Shown here piece by piece: positions 57,473-64,000 of a stretch of 64,000 nt of DNA (position 1 is its first letter; the number at the start of each line of letters is the position of its first letter). The position numbers and the translations under genes are program-made. Origin of the DNA: Patella vulgata (lineage: Eukaryota > Mollusca > Gastropoda > Patellidae); assembly GCF_932274485.2 (NCBI RefSeq), contig NC_065882.2, positions 38,906,593 to 38,970,592 on the forward strand. Direction: 5' to 3'. The notes under the pieces were generated by a model, which saw only the letters and a list, made by a program, of their open reading frames with translations, searched no databases and had not been told where the DNA came from.

Positions 57473-58939
57473 CTGAGCGCCATGGAAAACGCATCACTTA
57501 TTTTCCCAAATATTTTATTACTAGGTGGTTTTGTATGTATAATATTATGCAATACTATGAACTATTGTTTCCCACAATGCTCTCAAACGCAAAAAAAAAA
57601 AAATCGGCCTGTGTGCACAAAAAAATTGCACGAGATGCACATGAAAAACCCAATATTCACGTGCAGCATTGTGTGTGAGCCCTTTAAAAACATGATTTTA
57701 ACTTAATGTGCAGTACATGAACTGTGAAACGTCAATCTGTCGTTATTTGTTGTTGGACGTGTGAAGGAATCGAGCTAGAGATGCCGCGACTTACTGAAAA
57801 TCAACGGAATGAAGCCATGGGAATGTCCAGGGCTGGCATGTCTACACGTGCTATTGCCAGATACTTCAATTGTCATCAGTCCACTATTGTAAGGTTGTTG
57901 GAACGTGTTCGAGTTACTGGATCAACACGTGACCCTCAACGTCCTGGTCCACAACGCGTTACAACCCAGGCTCAAGACCGCTACATCCGGCTCACTCATC
58001 TACATGACAGATTCCGCCCAGCGACTCGAACAGGTGCAGCAGTCGTCGGAAGACAAGGACCAGTAAGTGCCAACACCGTAAGACATCGTCTTACCTTATG
58101 TTGGAGGTATCCTCAGGGATCATCACCGTCAGTGGCGTTTGATATGGGCTCAAGGACACCAGACATGGTGAAGAGTAGACTGGCAAAGTGTGCTCTTCAG
58201 TGATGAGAGTCGCTTTCATCTTTATCACGCTGATGGCCGTCAACGTGTGTGGAGACGTCTTGGGGAACGTCTTGCAGACTGCTGCGTCTTTGAAACGAAT
58301 CGATGGGGTGGGGGAAGTGTTATGGTGTGGGGAGGCTTCACATTTCATCACCGGACCGCCCTACACATTTGCAGGGGTCACGTTAATGCTGTAGCCTACC
58401 GTGATGATGTCTTGCAACCAATTGTTGTTCCGATGTTCAGCACTTCCAACATGATAATGCACGTTCGCATACCGCCCGTTTTAGTATGAACTACCTGGCT
58501 GCTAACAACATCAATGTCTTGGACTGGCCAGCCATGTCTCCGGACATGGCACCGATAGAACATGTCTGGGATGAGATTGGACGCCGTCTGTATCGTGACC
58601 ACAGATGCACACCATTGCTGCTTTAGAAGCTGCTCTTGTCCAAGAATGGAACAATTTGCCCCAGGCCTTCTTTCAAACATTGGTAAATTCCAGGCGACGT
58701 CGCTGCACAGCGTGCGTAAGAGCCCATGGAGGACACACGCGCTACTGACATCTGTGTCGTACTTTTGGTTTTGACCCCGTTGATTACAGATTAAACATCC
58801 ATAAGTGTACAAATGTGTTGTTATTGATGTGTTCCCATTTGAATATTGTTCACAATAAGAAGCAAAATAAATAAGAAATGTTTACAGGATCATTATTGTT
58901 ATACGAAAAACTAAATGATACGTTTTCTATGGGCCTCAG
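57473..58939 (+). mobile_element. Tc1 element copy 2 (DD34E), defective
   Basis: Ends 'ctgagcgccatggaaaacgc' and the imperfect inverted 'gggcctcag' with TA on both sides (57471-57472, 58940-58941). Same family as 14905-16317. The surrounding repeat unit is continuous across it. Confidence 0.92.
57781..58748 (+). pseudogene. Tc1 transposase remnant, copy 2
   Basis: It starts MPRLTENQRNEAMGMSR at 57781, with an intact helix-turn-helix region (GMSTRAIARYFNCHQSTIVR) for binding its inverted ends. The frame shifts near 58075-58200, where the middle is altered relative to a normal Tc1, then DESRFHLYHADGRQRVWRR and GGSVMVWGGF follow. About 15 bases present in copy 1 (near 15790) are missing at about 58437, and single-base changes shift frame near 58600. 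The DWPAMSPDMAPIEHVWDE block with the catalytic Glu is present. It keeps the central part lost in copy 1; conversely it lacks the short piece that copy 1 keeps. Confidence 0.9.
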
Positions 58940-58984
58940 TATATAATAAAGCTATACACCAAGTGTCCTCACTCTTACTTAATT

Positions 58985-59264
58985 GGGGGGTTGGATGGCC
59001 GAATGGTTAGCACGTGCGTGCTGTATCATAAAGCCTGTCATTGAGTCAACTGGCGTGGTTTCGAATCCCCGGTTGTACGTGACAAGGAGTAGGGTTGCCT
59101 GTCCAACCTCGTGGGTTTTCTCCGGGTCCTCCGGTTTCCTCCGACTGCTAAAGACCCCTACGCGCAAGCGAATTATTGAAATAAAATTAAAAAACCATAT
59201 GTTTGTCCCGAAATGACCTAGTTTGTGTCGAGTGGACGTTAAACCCTATTTCTCTCTCTCTCTC
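58985..59264 (+). mobile_element. tRNA-derived SINE, full length, 8-bp target duplication
   Basis: The head has an A-box-like 'tggccgaatggttagcac' and a B-box 'ggtttcgaatcccc' with spacing suggesting a tRNA with a long variable arm. The body is 'cgtgggttttctccgggtcc' and the tail 'gtggacgttaaaccctattt' plus (TC)n. It is flanked by 'acttaatt' (58977-58984 and 59265-59272). The conserved body resembles the central domains shared by animal SINE superfamilies; which one is not decided here. Confidence 0.9.
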
Positions 59265-59814
59265 ACTTAATTAGAACTAAAGTTATCGTGTCCCAAAGCA
59301 TCAACCAATCAAATTGCTTATTTCTGCTTAACCTAAGCACAAAATGCTCATGTTCGAACTCCATCAAGACATCGACCTAATAAACACCTACACAAAGTTT
59401 GAACATTCTACCTCAATTAGAAGGGGAGTTATTGTGTTCCAAAGTCTCGGCCAATAAAATTGCTTATCGCTCTGCTTACCCTAAGCAGAAAATGCTCATT
59501 ATCGGACTCAGTCAAGGTATTGTTGTAATGAAGCTATACACCAAGTTTCATCACTTTCACTTAATTAGAACTAAAGTTATCGTGTCCCAAAGCATTAACC
59601 ATTCAAATTGCTTATCTCTGCTTACCCTAAGCAGAAAATGCTCATTGACTCCCATGAAGGCATTGACCTAATAAACACCTACACCAAGTTTGAACATTCT
59701 AGCTCAATTAGACAGATAGTTATTGTGTCCCAAAAAGTGTGACGGACAGACAGACACGCGGACGAACCCATTTTAATAGCCCCCTGCTTTCTTCGAATGG
59801 CGGGGGACTAAAAT

Positions 59815-60345
59815 AATCAGGATCGACATTATAGATTGAGAATTTGCGAAAATCCATATTCACTGGGAGGCGCCATCTTGGATTTGTAGACTGGATACCA
59901 AACCACACCGAGACTGAATATTTTGGCAAAGCGGGTTGAAGGGAGCTGGAGTTGATATATTGACCCTTTGAATAACAAAATATAGGCGATTGGGTAGCTG
60001 AATAACTTTCGACACAAATTTCCATACTGTTGCAAGCTGACTGACAACGATTTTATTTCTTATGTTGTTAGAACTGGTCAAGCTGCAAATAGGGTACATT
60101 TTAGGTATCTCCAGACACGTATCTTGTGTAGTCTCCTGTAGTAGTCCGACAAAAATAACTAAAATTTGGCCCAATATGGCAAAAATCAACCGAAAAACGG
60201 AATCAGTCTGTATCTCGGAAACGGTTGATTTCTGAAGTCGGCGATTTTGGCTGGGGATTAGGCTCGATGGGTCGACCAAACCCTGTGAATATGAACTAAA
60301 ACGGCCGACCCCCACCTTCGAACATCTGCATGACATGGAATGACT
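59815..60345. repeat. Inverted-pair repeat, right copy
   Basis: Reverse-complement relative of 51898-52560: 'atctcggaaacggttgattt', 'tcgatgggtcgaccaaaccc', 'ttcttatgttgttagaac'. Roughly 75-80% alike by eye. Confidence 0.7.
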
Positions 60346-60501
60346 CTTAATTATCATTTATGCTAGAGATGTGTACCATTCAGATATTGGACGTTCAAAA
60401 ACTTTAATATGTGAACAGTCACAGTATCCATTTATGTCCTGACTGCATCTTGATCTTTCCCTGAGGGTCCCTTAGGAAGTGTGTGGAAGACTGCTTGTTT
60501 C

Positions 60502-60782
60502 GGGGGTGAGGGGGGGGTGGATGGCTGAATGGTTAGCGTGCGCGGGCTGTATCAAAGTCTGTCATTGAGTCGACTGACGTGGTTTCGAATCCCCGGGTGT
60601 ACGTGGCAAGGAGTAGGGTCGCCTGTCCAACCTTGTGGGTTTTCTCCGGGGCCTTCGGTTTCCTCCCACTGCTAAAGACCCCTACGCGCAAGCGAATTAT
60701 GTAAATAAAATTAAACCATATGTTCGTCCCGAAATGAGCTAGTTTGTGTTGAGTGGACGTTAAACCCCATTTCTCTCTCTCT
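60502..60782 (+). mobile_element. tRNA-derived SINE, full length, 11-bp target duplication
   Basis: Same family as 58985-59264: 'tggctgaatggttagcgtgc', 'ggtttcgaatccccggg', 'tgtgggttttctccgggg', ending 'gtggacgttaaaccccattt' and (TC)n. Flanked by 'ctgcttgtttc' at 60491-60501 and 60783-60793. It lies about 200 bp before the last ARL15 exon. Confidence 0.92.
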
Positions 60783-60986
60783 CTGCTTGTTTCTCTTTTA
60801 CTGCTTGCATAAGTAATGCATTAATGAATGTTAACTGCACTTTTGAGGTCAATTTTCTTCTCTTTTTTTGGGAGAATTATGTCTGTGATATCAACCATTC
60901 AACCCTACTTAGTTTGTCAGAATACCAACCAGGAAAAGGTTAATAATTTCTATATATGTAAGCAATTTAAACTATTTTTATTTTAG

Positions 60987-61160
60987 ATAATCAAATTGTT
61001 GGAGTTGGAAAAAGAGACAGAAAAACAAAGAAAATGGACAATCCATGGATGTTCAGTTAATGATAAATCAAGCCTTGAATCAGCATTTGCTCAATTTAAT
61101 ACATTTCTAATACAAAAGGAGGAAGTGAAAAATGATAAGGGAGAATTTGATCAGATCTGA
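60987..61160 (+). CDS. ARL15: ARL15, last coding exon
   Basis: The acceptor 'atttttattttag' precedes IIKLLELEKETEKQRKWTIH, then GCSVNDKSSLESAFAQFNTF and a charged tail ending EFDQI and TGA at 61158-61160. GCSVND corresponds to the G5 loop (PCSLDD in the human protein, from memory), which contacts the guanine base; the following helix closes the G domain. Exons 40431, 41084, 51676 and 60987 join in phases 1, 1 and 0 to about 195 residues; with a short first exon this equals the about 204 residues usual for ARL15. Confidence 0.94.
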   Translation: MIKLLELEKETEKQRKWTIHGCSVNDKSSLESAFAQFNTFLIQKEEVKNDKGEFDQI

Positions 61161-62600
61161 TTACCAACAATTAATTTACTCAAATTATGTTTATTTTATA
61201 TACGTGCTTGTATTAGTATTATAATGGCTGTTTTTATTTTTATACGCCCATATGGAAATGTGGTTGTATATTGCCGTCGCCCTTGTCCATCCATCGTTCA
61301 CAATTTCTTATGAACACTCTACAGACTACATTTATCATCTGATTGTTTTAAAATGTATATATGATTACATTATTGAGATGAAGAATCCTATTTAATTTTC
61401 GTCAATTTCTTCTGGAGCTTTGGTCCTTGTTTCACCTCTTAGAACCTTGTGATCTGTATTAACTTTACATGCATTATTTAAATTAGTTATGAAGAAACCT
61501 ATCGAATTTCAGCAATTTCCATTAATTACGTTTAGTCTTATGGCCCTGTAAATTACTTCCAGAGTTAAGGCCCTTGTTTCAGTTTGTAGAAAATTGTGAA
61601 CCCTCAAACGACAAAAGTTATAATCTGATCTTTATGATATTGTATTGTAAATGCCCCCCAATTACCTACAAAAGAATAAATATTCAACAACCCCTGTCGA
61701 CCGCTCGAACGATTTAGCTGCTGTAGGCGTATGTTTCGATGCGTGGCAACCTATCTTTTATCACAGGTATTAAAATAGATTGGGGTTTTTTTTCATTGGT
61801 TTTATTCTCAATATAGATACAAATTACAATACAGGAGATTCAAAACAAATCATTTCACAACAGTAGATCTTCACCAAATTTCTATTCTCTTTGCATCATT
61901 CCATACTATAGATTTCACAGACTTATCAAATATATACAATGATATTGTTTTGTGTTAGTCTGAAATATTTGACCTCTGAAATGTTTTTATGCCAGGAGAG
62001 TCTAAAGTTTTTGGCTTTGTCTATTGGGGGAAATCTTCCCATTGAATCCCCGGGTGTCATCCCTGCTGTGCAATTTTTACAAGGATATTTTCTTAATGTT
62101 ACTACCCGAATTCATTACAGGGGTCGACTAATGTAGAAGGCCCGGTTTAAAGGGTGGGGTGCTGAGCTGCAGCCAACCAAGGGACCCCCAAATTACTTCT
62201 TAAAAAAAAATCTGGTACCATAAATGAATATATCATTTATTATGTTGTATATGTTTGTGTCAAATGAATCTATCTACCATACACTGATATTAGTGATATA
62301 CATTATACCATTGTACTGCAGATGAAAGTTCTGACATTTATCTGAGTGAAAATTTAGTGACATTCACAGTTCTCTGCAAAGAGACCTGAATAAATGATAT
62401 AAGGTATAATTATGTTAGTCCCAAATTATATATTTGTGTTGTTTGGACCCTTTTTCTCGCTGTGCCTCGTTATATTAGTTTTTGTGTAGATGTTTTGTCT
62501 GAATTCCAATGTCACTATTTAGTGTAGTACGACTATTCTATTTGGTTTTACAGTTAAATATTTATATATTATATAGTTAAATAAAACTGTTATAATTGAG
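61161..62600 (+). other. ARL15: Probable ARL15 3' untranslated region
   Basis: AT-rich region after the stop. Candidate polyadenylation words are 'aataaatga' near 62388 and 'aataaaactg' near 62581. It contains an ATACGCCC-family element (61235-61755). The real end cannot be fixed without transcripts. Confidence 0.4.
61235..61755. mobile_element. ATACGCCC-family element in the ARL15 3' region
   Basis: Begins 'atacgcccatatggaaatgt' (about 61242) and ends 'tgtaggcgtatgtttcgatg' plus 'cgtggcaacc'. The core resembles the 145-bp units of 43990-44745 ('aatttcagcaatttcc', 'agagttaaggcccttgtttc'). Confidence 0.75.
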
Positions 62601-62654
62601 TGTAGCCTCCTTTTCCACCATACATTACCTCTAAAAGTCTTCAATAGTATACAC

Positions 62655-62905
62655 CTTTTTTTTTCGCCCACCCCAACATTGACATGGGGTTGTATATTGT
62701 TTTCATTTCTGTTGACACTCCAGGGGCTGAAGGTATCATCTGATTGACTTTAAATTTATACACATTGCTTATCTTCATGAGACAAAGAAGCTGATAGTTA
62801 TTTTTATACGCCCCTGATTGTACATAAAATCGCTTTTGTTTTTAGCTTGTTCTCTATCCATCTCTTGCAAAATGTGGGCGTATCTTACCTGGCAACCGCT
62901 GGTTT
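62655..62905. repeat. ATACGCCC-family remnants
   Basis: Two pieces: 'cgcccaccccaacattgaca' with a short 149-bp-type core (to about 62795), then 'tttttatacgcccctgattg' to 'aatgtgggcgtatcttacct', whose end is nearly that of 39785-39845. Confidence 0.65.
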
Positions 62906-63849
62906 GGAAGAAGAAACTGATAATTACTGTTGAAGTTATTGCAATTTATCACTTTTAAAAGTCGGGTGGCACAGTTAGTGGCTAATGTTGTTATCTGATT
63001 AGAAATTTGTGCAAAGTGTGCAGACTGATACACTATGGTACTGTGTTAAATAGTTCATTTGATCATATCTTCAAGTCACATACTGAAATATTGAATATCC
63101 ACATGTCTCTGAATTTTATGCAACTTCGTGACTAAGAGATATGTCTAATTTTCAATATATTTTGCTAATTTTTGTTTAACCTATTAGGAAGTTCCAAATA
63201 AATCTATAAAATTTACCATATAATTTTAATCAAAATATGTAGCTTTCATTAAAATAAGTTTGTTATTTTCCCTGTTTGTTTTATTGTTTTAAAATAGTGT
63301 AAAGTAAATTATTCCCTTTATTCAGTCTGTCTATTTCTTTTCTAGGAGTTGATTTCAAAGCTGTAATACTTACCTGCTTCAAAATCTGTTGCATGTAAAG
63401 TTTAAATTGTTTATTTTTGATTGAATAAAATACTATTTCTTTACCTTATTATTGGATTATAAAGAAAAATCTTTGATTTATTATGTGTAGGATAAAGCAC
63501 GAGACTGGGGTTATGCTGGGGAAAGAAATATACAGGATCACTGTCAGTCTAGTAGTCCAGTCAAAGTCATGTTCCTGAAACAACGACAGCGAGTTTTTCA
63601 ACATCTAGACGTTGCTAGGCTGGTTTGCAATTCAAATCAAACATGGCGACCTCCATGGAAACCTTGACATTGAACAATCCTTGATCTTTGCAACTCGATT
63701 ATTACAGGTAGACATTTTAGGCTCCCCAGCTGCGTCAATAGGCAATCGAATTTAGTGCCTCCGAAAATATGCAGGGTGTTACATGAAGGGCTTGATAAGA
63801 TGTATGGAGTTAAAGCAAGATCAAGCCTTCTGTTGAAGATGGGTCAAAG
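62906..63849. other. Unassigned DNA downstream of ARL15
   Basis: No recognised repeat. At 63491-63668, after 'attatgtgtag', a frame (DKARDWGYAGERNIQDHCQS and on to a TGA at about 63666-63668) stays open for about 58 codons, but it has no start and no motif that I know. I do not call it an exon. Confidence 0.3.
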
Positions 63850-63851
63850 TA

Positions 63852-64000
63852 TACTATTCAAAAAAAGTAGGGGATATTTGATTTTGGGGGCATAATACTA
63901 AAATATGCAAATGACTACGAAAAAAGTCACTATAGAACCTAACAGAAGAAACATTTCCAGTTACATGTGACGCCCAAACGCACCAATAGCTACCGCATGG
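63852..64000. mobile_element. Possible Tc1/mariner left end, cut by the window edge
   Basis: After TATA, 'ctattcaaaaaaagtagggg' resembles inverted ends of Tc1/mariner elements common in molluscs (recalled, not checked). The rest of the element would lie beyond the window. Confidence 0.4.

Larger units (their letters stand above)
57235..59815. mobile_element. GTCCCCCGCC-ended element with ~150-bp core, carrying two insertions
   Basis: The left end 'tgatgtcccccgcc' (about 57239) and right end 'ggcgggggactaaaata' (about 59800) are inverted matches. The core holds units with 'aagttatcgtgtcccaaagc', 'aatgctcatt' and 'aagctatacaccaagtttc', spaced roughly 150 bp, seen at 57290-57470 and 59260-59740, followed by 'gacggacagacagacac'. 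A Tc1 copy (57473-58939) and a SINE (58985-59264) sit inside it. No transposase of its own. Confidence 0.75.

Noticed and set aside
58985-60782. tRNA genes at the SINE heads
   Set aside because: A and B boxes are present, but the cloverleaf is degenerate and each is followed by a SINE body, a (TC)n tail and a target duplication.
63491-63668. Downstream host exon
   Set aside because: There is an acceptor-like start and an open frame, but no recognisable protein motif, donor or neighbouring exon; chance cannot be excluded.

Overview
The window is eukaryotic, AT-rich, intron- and transposon-dominated DNA, most probably from a marine mollusc. The evidence is one split animal gene with large introns, tRNA-derived SINEs with a molluscan look, a Penelope-like retroelement, Tc1, MULE and hAT DNA elements, LINE fragments, and many short inverted-repeat elements whose cores are tandem repeats of about 140-160 bp. 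The species is not decided by eye.

The only host gene I can support is ARL15 (atypical ADP-ribosylation-factor-like GTPase) on the + strand. Four coding exons are visible at 40431-40575, 41084-41143, 51676-51884 and 60987-61160. They join in phase and give about 195 residues ending at a TGA. The first short coding exon (about 16 residues in the human protein) was not found and probably lies in the repeats upstream or outside the window. Everything else is repeat or unrecognised DNA.

Layout. 1-2.5 kb: a broken Ty3/gypsy fossil on the - strand. 2.5-7 kb: a PHD-finger reading frame, a broken MULE transposon and a perfect 1,496-bp tandem duplication. 7.4-8.5 kb: a 143-bp tandem array. 8.6-12.1 kb: a large inverted-arm element rich in ACCGGAATTCAC, with a palindromic MITE inside one arm. 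13.9-16.6 kb: a minisatellite split by a hAT MITE and a Tc1 element. 17.2-18.6 kb: a 149-bp tandem element. 19-27.5 kb: a rearranged array of about 2-kb repeats. 27.5-37.9 kb: an array of about 430-bp units rich in AACGTT, into which a young Penelope-like element (29400-34117) with an intact 800-codon ORF has inserted.

Within and around ARL15: SINEs at 41.3, 59.0 and 60.5 kb; a Ty1/copia fossil apparently interrupted by a LINE 3' end (41.8-44 kb); an inverted-arm element (45.6-48.2 kb); and a 3,141-bp compound palindrome (48501-51641) with a 9-bp target duplication that ends only 25 bp before exon 3. The last intron holds an inverted pair of about 0.5-kb repeats starting just past the exon 3 donor, an L2/CR1-type LINE fragment, a second Tc1 copy and further tandem-core elements. 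The most unusual objects are the 48.5-51.6 kb palindrome and the composite Penelope insertion that carries a duplicated piece of its own flanking array.
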